Source: Margaritifera margaritifera (taxonomy: Eukaryota > Mollusca > Bivalvia > Unionida > Margaritiferidae). Taken from it: 64,000 bases of DNA. The DNA lies in the NCBI GenBank assembly GCA_029931535.1, contig JAQPZY010001621.1, positions 1,302,001 through 1,366,000 on the forward strand, given 5' to 3'. The notes beneath the pieces were generated by a model that worked only from the letters and a program-made list of their open reading frames with translations, had not been told where the DNA came from and did no database searches. Of the stretch, positions 9,591 through 21,049 are shown piece by piece (position 1 is the stretch's first letter; every line of letters begins with the position of its first letter). A program made the position numbers and the translations under genes.

Positions 9591-10250
9591 GTTGCGGGAG
9601 CTGTTATAGTTTGCTTTTTTAAACAGTTTGCTAATTACTTTGTCCGGCGGATGCTTTATTTACACCTTTGATCAAAACACAAATAACAAAAGCCACTAAT
9701 GCCAAAGCAAGTACAATAATATATTCTGTCGAGAAAGAAACAATTTATCCAGCCTGTTTCAAAAGCTAGCTTATTACAATACATATAATTCAAAGCGATG
9801 CTGCTGCTGCTTTTTGGCTAATCCAAAGATATATTTACCAATTTTTCTTAAACCCTTTTTAATTGTGTACACGAACCAATCGTCTTTACCTCCTAATGGA
9901 TCACTAGCACTATACCCCTAGTTCTTCATCCACCACCAGTGGAACCTTTTACAAAATTTCCTGTACATGGAGCTGTTGTTACACCCTTTTCTTTAAACAG
10001 TTGTTTCAGCATTTCACCTGATGGTAATGTTTCCCTAACGTCTGAAATGATTGTCTCGATGTTTCCTCTAAAACTGCTTTCAAACTGTGTTTGATATTGA
10101 ACTATTTGCATTCTTGAACTTTCAGTAATTTCCAACAGTTCTTACATTACAGCGTTTTTGTTTGGGTCTCCTTCTTTGCTGATATCCGTTTTAAAATTTT
10201 GTGTTTTTTTAAAATTATTATTTTATTTTTTATTTTTTTTTCATTTCAAC
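9590..10250 (-). pseudogene. Decayed membrane protein with C-terminal TM segment, virus- or transposon-like
   Basis: On the reverse strand, coding runs from about 10200 (FKTDISKEGDPNKNAVM, then a stop) through MQIVQYQTQFESSFRGNIET to NFVKGSTGGG near 9930. Another frame carries SDPLGGKDDWFVYTIKKGLR and KIGKYIFGLAKKQQQ near 9900-9800. A third ends in a strong hydrophobic helix (EYIIVLALALVAFVICVLIK) and a short polar tail near 9720-9650. One membrane-anchored protein cut by several frameshifts is the simplest reading. No family was identified; a surface or fusion-type protein is only a guess. Confidence 0.4.
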
Positions 10251-10310
10251 ATTAGATTACAGAGATGCTATTTTGTATTTGACAATTTCTACAGCATGTG
10301 CATATCAATT

Positions 10311-10531
10311 TACCGTATATACTCGCAAATAATTTAGGTCCAAATGCAAACAACATAGACCCGGATCTGCCGTCGCATAATGCGCCGGCAGATCAGGGTC
10401 TATGTTGCTTGTTCTACTGATTAGTCCTTACAAACTGAATAGACCCAGATCTCCCGGAGCATTATGCGACGGCAGATCTGGGTCTATGCAGTTTGCAGTT
10501 GGTATGCTCTTATACACTAGTATATACGGTA
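10311..10531. mobile_element. 221-bp double-hairpin MITE, copy 1
   Basis: Terminal inverted repeats begin TACCGTATATACTCGC and end AGTATATACGGTA. Inside are two long palindromes built from AGACCCRGATCTGCCG and the GCATAATGCG core. A second copy of identical length lies at 43740-43960 and a degraded one at 33795-33986. The ends start and finish in TA, compatible with a Tc1/mariner-type TA target, but no autonomous partner is in the window. Confidence 0.8.
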
Positions 10532-10856
10532 ATTATCTTTCTTCCTCTACAGTGAATTTTTTTTTTCACGGCATGTGAAAATTCTCAGCTACGAATTCTT
10601 CCGTGGTAATCGTCAATTTCAGTAGCTGCTTTTCAAAACCTATTCATCAAACGGCTCATGTATGGTCTTTTTTTTTTTTCAGCATCTCTATTTTTTCGGG
10701 AACTTGTACTTGTTGACCTTGCACAACAGTAGTTTAAAGGGGATAGTCTCTTTCACAGATACTATGCAATTCAGGTTTAATATTCTCGACGGTGGAGCTT
10801 TCGAAGCTTTAATGCATGGCGTCAACGGGATTTACCAATCTATCACCTTGTTTTGT

Positions 10857-11096
10857 GGGGCCCCGGGTGGCCGAGTGGTCTAAGGCACTCGCCTTTACCA
10901 ATCACTGCCATCTCACCTCTGTCCGCGTGGATTCGAGTCTTGGGCTCGGCCAACGTGGTTATGTGAGAAAGCTTGCCAGTAGCTTCCCGTGGGTCGGTGG
11001 TTCTTCTTGGGTTCTTCCTCCACCAGATATACTGGCCGCCATGTATAGCCTATCATGTGCTGAAAAATGGCGTTAAACCCATAAAACCAAACCAAA
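10857..11096 (+). mobile_element. tRNA-derived SINE with 11-bp target duplication
   Basis: The head GTGGCCGAGTGGTCTAAGG is a pol III A box of a tRNA type, and GGATTCGAGTC is a B box. The tail ends GGCGTTAAACCCATAAAACC plus AAACCAAACC. The element is flanked by CCTTGTTTTGT (10846-10856 and 11097-11107), a perfect 11-bp duplication. The tRNA-like part is a SINE head, not a tRNA gene. Confidence 0.85.
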
Positions 11097-11407
11097 CCTT
11101 GTTTTGTCCAACGTAGTACGATCAACAAGTTCCAACCATTTTTACTTTCTATAGTGCTGGGTGCAAGCATATATTTGATGTTGGCTTTCTTCGAAATTTA
11201 AACAAACTTCCCATGAAGTTTTTCATAACAAAGTGTTTTGTTTAGTATTCTAATACTGTTTCCTTACAAATTGTACAGAGGGTCATTCATGCCAAATCCT
11301 TCCATTATGTCCTCATTGCAGAAATGAAAACTTTGGTGTAAAGTACTAGTACCTTCACCTGTTGCAACATCGTCAATACGTCATAGACCTCGGTCTGCAA
11401 AGATGTA

Positions 11408-11810
11408 TAGTGTCATCACCTTGCATTTGTTGTATATATCTACCGCATCATCACCTTGCATTTGTTGTATATATCTACCGCATCATCACCTTGTATTTGT
11501 TGTATATATCTACCGCATCATCACCTTGTATTTGTTGTATATATCTAACGCATCATCACCTTGCATTTGTTGTATATATCTACCGCATCATCACCTTGTA
11601 TTTGTTGTATATATCTACCGCATCATCACCTTGCATTTGTTGTATGTATCTACCGCATCATCACCTTGTATTTGTTGTATATATCTAACGCATCATCACC
11701 TTGTATTTGTTGTATATATCTAACGCATCATCACCTTGTATTTGTTGTACATATCTACCGCATCATCAGCTTGTATTTGTTGTATATATCTAACACATCA
11801 TCAGCTTCAT
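11408..11810. repeat. 35-bp tandem repeat, about 11 units
   Basis: The unit is CATCATCACCTTGTATTTGT followed by TGTATATATCTACCG, with C/T and A/C variants. Since 35 is not a multiple of 3, a stop-free unit yields overlapping ORFs in all three frames; these are not genes. Confidence 0.95.
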
Positions 11811-13050
11811 ATGCAGGATTTTCAAATTCTTTCATTGCCGAATCTCCACCACTCTCGACCATTTTGCAGTCATTTAAATAGCGACGAAACGGACAGTTCA
11901 CAACTTGAAAATATTGATAGAAGACAACAAGAAGACCAGGGATTGCATATCGAGCCCACGGTCAAAGCATTGGTGTCAAACGTGTGACCATGACCCCAAG
12001 CTCAAAAGGAGGTGCGAGCATGTGGTCATGTGAATTGTGTTAGCTTCATAATCAATCATCCCAAGTATGAAGAAACTCCATCAAGTGGTTAAGGAAATAT
12101 ACTTATAGTGATTAATATAACAATAATTTTGCTGTATATGAAGATTATTATTCTGTTGCAATTTATAGTCACTTTACTGAAAAAGTCACTTATCTCAATT
12201 TACTGAAACTATATAAACGAAAGCATAAAATATCATTTTTTAAAAGTCGTAAAGTATCATTTTAATCACAAAGGTGCAGGTTAAACATGCCATTTCTCTT
12301 CAGCTACACACACCTTTGTGTGTATCTCTTATTTGTCGATTGGAACAGTTCAGTGCTAAAAACAGGAAGATGATGACCAACGTTATCGCAATTACAGGTA
12401 GCAGTAAAAAGATTGCCTTTTTTGGCACAAATGACGTCACACACTTCGTCGTGCCGGAATTAAAAGTGAACTCGAAGTTCAGCAGTGAGTAATGTACCGT
12501 GTAAAATAAACTTGTTTATCAGCTCTATCGTTGGATGAATTACACCGTGTCATGAAAACGTAACATATTTACAAGTCAAGGAGCTGTTATAATATAGGTT
12601 GTATATACACTGAACTTGACCTTTAAATTGTTGTTTTAATCATGCCGACTATATATAAATCTATCCTTATCTTATGTAGGTAGAAATTGGATACGGGTAC
12701 TTTTCTAGTTCCAGTTTCCGTTGACCTTTCCCATCCCGTTTTATTGATAAGCAGATCTTGATTTTCGTCAAATTGACCTCGTGCGTTGTTTTTCTTTTTA
12801 AAGAGACGAAAGAAGTTTCAATTGATACGAATCAGAGAAGATACGTATTCTATTTATCAATATTAGGTCTGTATAACAGAGACTATAATTATAAGTCTAT
12901 GATACAATGTTGATCAATTTTGCTAACTACCTTATGACGCAACATCGTGGTTTCGGCAAATTTCATGTTTTAGACAGGGAATGCGCTCTGACCTCCAAAC
13001 CCAAAATAACAGTCCACATATTCAAAACGGGACGGGGACAGTTTCGTAAT
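11811..13050. other. No gene seen
   Basis: Mostly AT-rich unique DNA without coding signatures. Small ORFs at 12274-12492 and 12907-13134 show no recognisable domain and no splice context I can support. Confidence 0.6.
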
Positions 13051-13058
13051 TCCTACTG

Positions 13059-13280
13059 CAGGGGTCCCCAACCTTTTTGTGCCTACGGGCACATTTGTGA
13101 GTTTATGAGAGAGTGGCGGGCACCAACCAATTAACTTGGACCATTCTTATAATTTTATTATCATTCATCATAACCTCTTCCGCGGGCACACAAAAACAAC
13201 AACAACAACAACAACAACAAAAAAAAAAACAAACAAAGCGGGCGCCATGGCACCCGCGTGCACCGCGTTGGAGACCACTG
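13059..13280. mobile_element. Non-autonomous hAT element (222 bp)
   Basis: The left end is CAGGGGTCCCCAACCTTTTT and the right end reads, on the reverse strand, CAGTGGTCTCCAAC. Flanking 8-mers TCCTACTG (13051-13058) and CCCTACTG (13281-13288) match at 7 of 8 positions, as expected for an aged hAT target duplication. The interior includes a CAA/A-rich run (13190-13230). Confidence 0.8.
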
Positions 13281-13683
13281 CCCTACTGCATGTATGGTCA
13301 TGAAATTTGATGTGTGCATTCACCTTTGTTACTTACACTGGCACACATAACAAGTAAATTATGGTTGAAATGACATACTTTTCTTACTAAAGTAGCATTG
13401 CTAAGTTTTTGCCCCATGTACATGCGAAGCAGGAGAGACATAGCATTAAAATAAAATAAAAACCTGTTGGTTCATTCTTTGCACAGACCTTCAAATTTTT
13501 ATCAATTATGAGCACGAAAGAAGATAAAATCTATAATCTGGATTGATTTCGTTGATAGGAAAAACAGTAAAGACGCATTCAGTTTCACTCGGGTCCTCGC
13601 TTGGTACTTGTCTAAAGTACTAATATTATTCTCGTTTGCAAACGGTGAGTCCAATGCTCCCTAACCTTGGCTCCGCTATATGT

Positions 13684-13863
13684 CGGAGGTAATAATAATA
13701 ACAATAATAATAATAATAGAAACTATTTCTTTTAAATATATTATCAAACACTACCCACCAAACCTTTCAAAAAGTTAATATTTGTTTAACAGCTACATAA
13801 TAGCATGCTTTTGTTTACAATATATTTTGATTAATCGTGTACCTATTTTTTTATATAGATTTA

Positions 13864-13894
<31 letters not shown>

Positions 13895-13900
13895 CAGAAA
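13684..13900. repeat. (AAT)n and (GT)n microsatellites
   Basis: An AATAAT-type run lies near 13690-13720 and a (TG)n run near 13866-13894. Confidence 0.9.
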
Positions 13901-14011
13901 TACACCCTCAAAAACCGGTTTAGTTGGGCTCAGCCCGCTTTAAAGTATTTTGCCTACAATGCTTTTGGTCGTTTCTATTTCTCAGCGGCAACTTTAAACA
14001 TACAGCATCCT

Positions 14012-14315
14012 CAGTGGCGGCTCGAGGGATGGGGCAATTGCCCCCTGGAGCCACGCGAAGGGCGCTGTCGGGAGCTATTTTTTTGTTTTGCAGTTTACAT
14101 TTTCATAGTATTTCACCTTCACTTTAGTGTAACGGGGGAAATTCGTCACAAAACGTATATTAGGAGGGGGGTTGGCAACTGACATAAAAGTGTTTTCTGT
14201 AGCTGGGGGCCTCATTGAAGAAAATTGTCCCCGGGCGCCTCGGTAGGGGCACCTCCGTAGGGGCGCCACTAAGGAACATTGCCCCCTGGCGCCTCTAACC
14301 CTCGCGCCGCCACTG
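14012..14315. mobile_element. Non-autonomous hAT-like element (304 bp)
   Basis: Ends are CAGTGGCGGCTCGAGGG (14012) and CCCTCGCGCCGCCACTG (ending 14315), near-perfect inverted repeats. Flanking 8-mers AGCATCCT (14004-14011) and ATCATCTT (14316-14323) match at 6 of 8. The interior is GC-rich near both ends and has no transposase. Confidence 0.75.
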
Positions 14316-14984
14316 ATCATCTTGGTCCCTTCGTTTTCCCTAATGCTGTATATACTGTGAAATTTGCCTATATAATGAACGTGTACCGCTTATCAATGAA
14401 GTCTGCTGTCGAAATATCCAGGATGTATTTAATGGAAGAAACTGTTTCTTTGTCACCGTTTTGGTAGAGTACATACCATACCAATTGAAGGTGCATATAT
14501 GCAAATCTTTTATATTGAAAACATTATTTTTCTATACCTAAATATCTAGCAAATAAAATATATGATAATACAGTGGATGCTATAGAGTCAGAGTAAATGA
14601 GTGTCAATTAGGAACTTTGCCTGAATATTATTGTCCAAATGATATTCATTAAAAAACAAGTTACCCCTTAATTAAAGTGAGCATGAACCAAATTGCAGAC
14701 TGGTAATATTGTTTTATTATTTTAGCGAATAATATATTATGGTTGAAGAATGTTAAAATCTAGCTACCAATCGTTCTTTTCAAGTCCATGTGAGTTTGGG
14801 TGAAAGGATCTGGCTCACCTCTGTTCAAAGATTTGATTTTTCTTTGATTACGTCGGCCAGGAGTAAACAAAAATGGTAATAAACAACAGTGTAATAGTTA
14901 AATGTTATTGCTGTGTGTCTATTCTAAGTATCGCAAGCGACTAAAGGGACATTAGGGACCGTTATTGAGGCCACGTGGAACTGA

Positions 14985-15600
14985 TACAATTCCTTCTATA
15001 AAGTATATGTCAATGTGGTCATGTAGGCGCATTTACTCATCTTAAAATAAATATTAATTTTTGTTCTGAAATTTAATACTAATATAGTTTAACCAAAGTA
15101 TATTCAATCATGATTAGTGAATGCTCAGCATTACAGTGTGTGATGGCTGAATTAAATTGTTATATTATTGTTTGCAGTCTTTAAAATAGCTCCTGGGAGC
15201 TAATGTTTCTTATTATGTCGTGCAAAATTTCGACTTTAAATAAAACGTCTGTCTGTCTGTCTGCACCTTAACTGTCATCAAGAAACTTCCAGACGGAAAT
15301 TATTGATTGCTCTGGACTTTAACAATGGTGGCCACTGGCCAGGTACTAAAGTGTATGTCATTGTGGTCTTGTATTTGCTCTTTTCTTGATGCAGTTTAGT
15401 ACCTGGCCACCATTGTAATTTTCATCTTGAAGTTCCTTGATTACAGTTAAGATGCAGAGCATTCAATAGTCAGGGTTTAATAGACTTTTGTTAAACTATA
15501 TTAGTTTAAATTTTAGAACAACAATTAAGATTTAAGATGAGTAAATGCGCCAACATGACCACATGCACTTCATAAATATATATGGTCTTTAATATCATTG
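14985..15600. mobile_element. Foldback / long inverted-repeat element
   Basis: The outer arm 14990-15110 (GTGGTCATGTAGGCGCATTT, ACTCATCTTAAA, TAATATAGTTTAAC) recurs inverted at 15485-15595. An inner arm with ACAATGGTGGCC and CCAGGTACTAAA (15320-15355) recurs inverted at 15395-15420. A (TCTG)n run lies at about 15249-15265. No ORF is present. Confidence 0.65.
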
Positions 15601-16549
15601 ATACCACTCCATCAACTCCAGGCCCTGAAGTTGTGAAACAACAATTCAAGTCGGACTTGAAACTCCAAAAATAAATTCAGACTCCAAACTCCAAAAGTTG
15701 CAATTTGTATTTAGAATCTTCGAGTATTGTCGAAATTTGCATATATGTACATGTCTTGATGGCAACAAGAACACATTGACAAAACACAAGCCTTTGAAAT
15801 TATATCACTGTAGTAAGAAAATGTCAGAATATCTGAGAAAAAATTGAGAAAAAAAATCCTATACAGATATAAATAATAGGCAAGGTTGGCAACAAATTTA
15901 CTAGGTGGGTGGGGGTGCAGAATAAAATGTCATTTTTTTCGATGCCATTCAAAATATTTTTAAACATTATACCTTGCCTAAAAGAATGAGTGTTAATCAT
16001 CCATCTGCCATGGTACAGTGATGATTTTTTGTCCGTTTTAAAGAGGAATTCCACTTTTCTCCTGACCTGAATCCGATTTTCCTGTATATGGTCCATTTTT
16101 TTCTGTCTCTCCGATCTGGTTTTTAAATAACAGTCTGCCCAGCCCAATTCTGCAATAATTTAACCACTTAAAGATGATCCTTGTAATGGTATTTGTTCCA
16201 TGTGGTATTTATTAAACAGACTATCGTCGTAAAGAACATTCTGATTGGTAAAAAGTGTCTACTTGTCCAATGAAATTCTTCTTGTAACGGAAACTGATGG
16301 AAATGGAAAGAAAGAAGCATGCTTGTCAAACATGGCATCTCTAATTATCAAAAGATACATGGACACGAAAGTTTGGATACAGGTTTGAAAATTGTGTAGA
16401 AATGGGAATGGCTTGAACGCAATTTCGATGGGAACGTAGTTGGTCAGTTAGTAAGAAAACTGAATGCCAGATAACTAGCAGTTTGCAATCTTTGCCAGAA
16501 ATATTTAAACTATACTATTGCCAACTCGAGCATCTAACATGTAAAATGA

Positions 16550-17060
16550 GGAGATGGACCAGTATGATTTGGAAGTTGGAAGAGTCCAAACTGATTCCCT
16601 TCCAGAATTTAAGGAGGGACATCATATAGATCACTGGTGGGGAAGTGATCATACTGTTGCCAGATACCCTGTATCAAAAGTCGTCATGTCTTTACAGAGT
16701 TGTTTTCATGGTCCACAAATAGTCATACTTCATTGTCATGAATGATATTATTGATTCTAAATCGGGGAGGATAAACAGAGAAACCTAGAACTTGGTACAG
16801 AACATCAAATATGGTCTGAAGGCACCAGGAAAAAGTGTGAGACGGTAGTTTAAGAAAGATTTCTTGCATGATAGGACAGGTGCAACCCTGTGTCAGAATA
16901 TACGAACTGCATGTAGACAATACAAGGAGGAGCTTAAAAGGAAAAAAACTCTTGTTGAGAATGAAAAGAACAAATTGAACATTGAGCCCACAAAATGAAT
17001 GGTTACTAAAAAGAAAGCAAAAGAAATCTATGCCAATGCTGCAAAAAAGCAAGATTAGCA
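16550..17060 (+). pseudogene. Unidentified coding remnant inside the inverted-repeat transposon
   Basis: A (+) frame at 16554-16745 contains FKEGHHIDHWWGSDHTVARY then PVSKVVMSLQSCFH. After shifts, another frame at about 16860-17055 reads DRTGATLCQNIRTACRQYKE. It continues with a Lys/Glu-rich helical segment ending KEIYANAAKKQD, with one internal TGA near 16997. The charged helix could be a coiled coil. I do not recognise the protein; an element-encoded protein is inferred from its position between inverted arms. Confidence 0.35.
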
Positions 17061-17109
17061 CATCAACATCAACAGGTTGTGTCCAATGGAGGGGGAGGGG
17101 GGGGGACAA

Positions 17110-18130
17110 GTGAATTTATGTGAATAGTTTTATATAGTTGATGTATATAATTAAAAAAAACTTTTACCATGAAAGAAAAAAAAATTTATGAAAAGAGAAA
17201 AGTGATATAATATGTGCTGCAAAAATTAACAAATTATTGTGACTGAATTATTGCGTGAACAATGACATGCACATGTAATAACTTCAGCACTAATATTATT
17301 GTAAGCAAGTTGATGTGACAATGAACAGGGTAAAATTCTTATTTTGTTTTAAAGTTGGGTAACTTTGTTATTTTTCAAATTTTTTTTTTGTTGGAATAAA
17401 GTGACAACTTGGCCAAATAATAAGGGCCACCAGGAGCAGTTTTGTGTGCTCTCAGAGGCTAAAATGCATTTTTGGCCAGCGTCCAAAGCCCTCTTGACCC
17501 CCTGATCCGGGGTTCTGCCCCATGAGACCCTGCTAGGAGCAGATCTAAGACTACCTTTCAAATTTCATATTTTTTTTAAAGAACCAAAATCATGTCTGAT
17601 GTTAGCATGTGCTAAGGGCAGTAGTTCCAAAGTAATCGAGAAGAAATGATTGTTGAAACAATGTGAAAAAAGTCATTGTGACACCCATTTCCAAAGTTAA
17701 AACTTTACACTGCGGTATGGTCAGGAAGTATTTCAATCATAAATGTTTTATAAAATAAATTTATAAACAGTGCAGTCTTTCCTTATTTACAAATCTATAC
17801 ATTCTTGACTCAAAATAAAATGAAAACTGTTTTTCTTTGTTTTTATGTATTGTTGTAAACATGGTCATATGTAGATGGCAAAGGGAGATAATTCTGGTTT
17901 CTTATATTGTTTAGTGCGAAGTTTGAATTTTGCTTAACAAGATGAGAATCGAGTGTGAGTAACGAATTCATAGATTTGTAAGTTAAGAAAGATTGCGCTG
18001 TTTGTAATTTTGTTTTATAAAACATTACAGATTGAATACTTGTTAACTATACCACAGAGTACATGCAACCTTAACTTTGGAAATGGAGTCGCATGGACTT
18101 TTTTCATGTTGTTTCAGCAGTGAATTCTTC
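17110..18130. other. No gene seen (interior of decayed transposon)
   Basis: AT-rich sequence without a convincing ORF. The small ORFs at 17349-17561 and 17843-18025 (-) show no domain. Confidence 0.5.
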
Positions 18131-18340
18131 TGGACAAATATGGAACTGCCGCCCTTACAGTACATGCTACCATGGTGGACAGATGATAAACCCTCCTCTT
18201 GCACAAGGTAGGATTTTTTAAAATATTTTGAATGGCATTGAAAAAAAAAATTGTATTCTGCACCCCCACCCACCTAGAAAATTCATTGTCAACCTTGCCT
18301 ATTATATATATCTGTATAGGATTTTTCTTCTCGTTTTTTC

Positions 18341-19070
18341 TAGGGTTGCATGATAATATAGAATACCGCTATATTGTGGTATTAAACCTGCAATACAATA
18401 ATCCCGATATAATTTATTTTATCGATATAGATTGATATTGATGTAAATTTTGAAAAAAGTTGCAATTGAACTCGATTATTTTTATAATTTAATATTAGCA
18501 ACGTTTTACCGCTTAAAATAGTTTCTGATTGACAATGGCCTATTGAATTGGATACCTGTACCTTCTGTAATCTGCTTCCGTAACGTTTATACTTTGTTTC
18601 CCTGGGAAGTTGCAGCATGGGTAATTCTAAGCTACATCAGTGTTAATCTTCATCCTTTTTGAAGCTTTAACTTCTCTATGTCATCAAATAATTACCTTGC
18701 TGACATTGATGACTAACTGACATTGACCTTGAGCAACAAGTGTTTCTAGCATGGTTGATTACGACCTGGTGAAATATTTGAAAGCACAGTTGGCCATATG
18801 GACTAATTTTGCTTTAAGAAGGAGCAAAACAGACGGGAAGATTGACGAGGCAATTGCTGTGTGCAGATTATGTGAGGCTTGTGTTAAGTTTTCCGGTGGA
18901 ACCACAAATCTAACCTACCATATGAACAAGCACCCTCATGGGAAAATTGGTCATTACAAGAATACAGACAATTGATCATCTGTAAGCTTTCTTAAATCAG
19001 TATATTGCAATAATAATGCAATATTTCAAGTAATATTGCAATATGATTCTCAATTCAATACCCACCCTTA
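18341..19070 (+). mobile_element. Truncated hAT element with perfect 8-bp target duplication
   Basis: The element begins TAGGGTTGCATG and ends CCCACCCTTA, and is flanked by GTTTTTTC on both sides (18333-18340 and 19071-19078). The ends are short imperfect inverted repeats. It carries only the N-terminal zinc-finger part of a transposase and is inserted in the right arm of the 15777-19130 element, so it is the younger insertion. Confidence 0.85.
18751..18975 (+). pseudogene. BED-type zinc finger (hAT transposase N-terminus)
   Basis: The 74-codon ORF contains WTNFALRRSKTDGKIDEAIA, then CRLCEACVKFSGGTTNLTYH and MNKH. The Cys-x2-Cys pair and the downstream His residues after TTNL give the BED finger layout used by hAT transposases for DNA binding. 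It stops soon after the finger; the catalytic DDE domain is absent from the 730-bp element, so it cannot be an active transposase. A small DNA-binding peptide could in principle still be made, but there is no evidence for that. Confidence 0.7.
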
Positions 19071-19439
19071 GTTTTTTCTAGGATGTTGTGACATTTTGTT
19101 ATTACAGTGATAGAATTTCAAAGGCCTGTGGACAAAATTGGTGTAAAACTGACTGCTCCAAACGAAGCTACAGTAGTACCACAGTGTAAGACGCAGCCCC
19201 TGAAATGTATGATGGAGGGTTGACGTCTTGCTCCCAGAACAATTGTAATACTAATATTAGTACCCCTACCTACCTCCTTTGTTGATGGGGTACTAATTCG
19301 ATACTTTATCTACCAGTGGTGCAGCCAGGTGGGATTTTTCCAACATGTTCGCTAATGTTCGTAACAATGCATACATACTATTTACAGACTGAAGTCTCCT
19401 TATATTCCACCTAAAATAAATGCGAGGTCTTGCCAAAAT

Positions 19440-20075
19440 AACTTGATTATTCACTTACCCTCCCATTTGTTTGTACTTAGTCATTTCATTTATCAATTTA
19501 TAATTTCTAACCTGATTGTCACAAGGGGGTCCCAAACACTGTCAACTTGTTGGCCTTGCAAACCAAACGGGAGTTCTTTAGTAACACGGCTGCCATATTT
19601 GCATTGGCAAGTCTATTTTTTCAAAGAACAGAAGTGATTTTGTTCATTGTCTTCGATAATTGCAGAATTATTCCATAACTTTGGGCGTTACATCCCTTTG
19701 AACTGATGTACAAAAGAGTTACACCACTTGCCCTTTTTATTTTGTTCAATTTTGTTGAGAAATATTAAAGCTGGACAAAGCAAATATTGGATGCAGATGG
19801 CACAGTTTTTACCTTCTTTGTATCATTGAAAATGGACTTTTCCAGAACAGGAAATGAACGGCAAGCATGCTTGTTGTTTACCCTGAAAACTTGTGTTTGG
19901 TTTGAAAAGTGTAGAAGATGAAAGTGTTAGAGACCCTCTGGTGACAATCGGGTTAGAAATTATAAATTGATGAATGAAAATGACGAAGTTTGTACATTTT
20001 TTTATATCCTTGATGCATTTTGTTTTTAAAATCAGTAGGTGGGGTACAAACAAACAGTAGGGTAAGTGAATACTA
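19440..20075. mobile_element. Foldback element
   Basis: The left arm 19445-19630 and right arm 19850-20070 are inverted copies. Shared stretches include TTCACTTACCCT, TATCAATTTATAATTTCTAA and GATTGTCAC. The opposed ORFs at 19443-19637 (+) and 19823-20053 (-) encode similar peptides (FIISN..VTRGS) only because they lie in the two arms. Confidence 0.65.
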
Positions 20076-20079
20076 TAAG

Positions 20080-20520
20080 TGTCCTCTAAACAATCAAATC
20101 ATGATTGGCCGCCATTTTGAATATAGCATCTGATTGGATGAGCACGACACAGAGTGTAAAAGTTCCATGTCATAGAGATGCTCATGCTTTGTAAGAAGAT
20201 ATACAAACTGCACTGTAATTTTGTTGCTCCATTAACAACTGTAGGATCATTGAGGCTACAACATCATAGCCAGACAATCGGTGGTGTTGCATCTGCAGTT
20301 GACAACAGAAATGGAGGCCACATTTTCAAGAATATCACCTATTGTTGGTGGCCCATATTGACACTGTTGCATACCTTCGTCTAATTGCTTTATTCGTACT
20401 ATACATTGATGCCTTTTTCCTTATCAAGTTAAATCCAGGCACAATCAAGTACTTGAGTATTTCAAACTCCATCCACCATTTCAGCAGGTTGAAGAGTGAT
20501 GATAGCCAAGGAATGCCAAA
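20080..20520. other. No gene seen
   Basis: Unique AT-rich DNA with opposed small ORFs (20178-20384, 20342-20611, 20335-20574) and no recognisable domain. Confidence 0.5.
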
Positions 20521-20524
20521 GTTA

Positions 20525-20752
20525 AGTTTGAAACGATACGCCTGTGCCGCATATCGATACGATTCACGATACACAGCCTACGATATGATACATTATCGAT
20601 TCTCAGTTTAAAGAATGAGAAGGCAAACAACTAATAATTATTCATGACTGCTGAAGATTAAAGTAACTTATATAGGGTAGATATCGTTTTGTATCGATAC
20701 GTGTATCGATATGGCAAAAGTATCAATATATCGATGAATCGTTTCACCCCTA
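20525..20752. mobile_element. hAT-like MITE with TATCGATAC-rich ends
   Basis: The left end (GAAACGATACG) and right end (CGAATCGTTTCACCCCTAG-like, 20735-20752) are inverted. The right part recurs at 29030-29208, and a short related end (GAGGGGTGAAACAATAC) lies at about 25419. Internal TATCGATAC palindromes are prominent. Confidence 0.55.
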
Positions 20753-20759
20753 GCCAAAG

Positions 20760-21045
20760 TGGGTTGAACTAATGGTTAAGTGTCTTTAAAGAAACAAAGA
20801 TATCAAATATAGCAAATGACGATCATTCTTATGGCTACTAGCACACACTGTATGACTGCTGGTTACCTGCTAGTGGGAAAGAACATCAGTCACAATTCAC
20901 AGAAAGTGGAAACTGTGTCAATTGGACAATGCAGTCAAAATCTGTAGTGCATTGATGAGTGATTTTTTCTCTAGACACTTGACGGCTTTTTCTTTTAATA
21001 CACGGAGAAAATTACTATCTTGATGATAAGAGTTTTGGTTCTTAA
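20760..21045. other. No gene seen
   Basis: Unique AT-rich spacer before the satellite; nothing recognised. Confidence 0.6.
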
Positions 21046-21049
21046 CTTT

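Larger units (their letters stand above)
15777..19130. mobile_element. Decayed DNA transposon with about 270-bp inverted arms
   Basis: The left arm (about 15777-16045) and right arm (about 18130-18340 continuing at 19079-19130) are inverted copies. They share AAAATATTTTGAATGGCAT, TTCTGCACCCCCACCCACCT and AACCTTGCCTATTAT. The right arm is split by the hAT at 18341-19070. The interior holds coding debris (16550-17060). The superfamily is unknown and the outer boundaries are approximate. Confidence 0.6.

Noticed and set aside
10857..10935. tRNA gene
   Set aside because: A and B boxes are present but the sequence continues into a SINE body and AAACC tail flanked by a target duplication.
11362..11881. 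Three overlapping ORFs of about 106 codons
   Set aside because: They tile a stop-free 35-bp tandem repeat; a period not divisible by three gives open frames in every frame.
13865..14320. Opposed ORFs at 13865-14182 and 14075-14320
   Set aside because: They overlap the (GT)n run and the inverted ends of the hAT-like element at 14012-14315.
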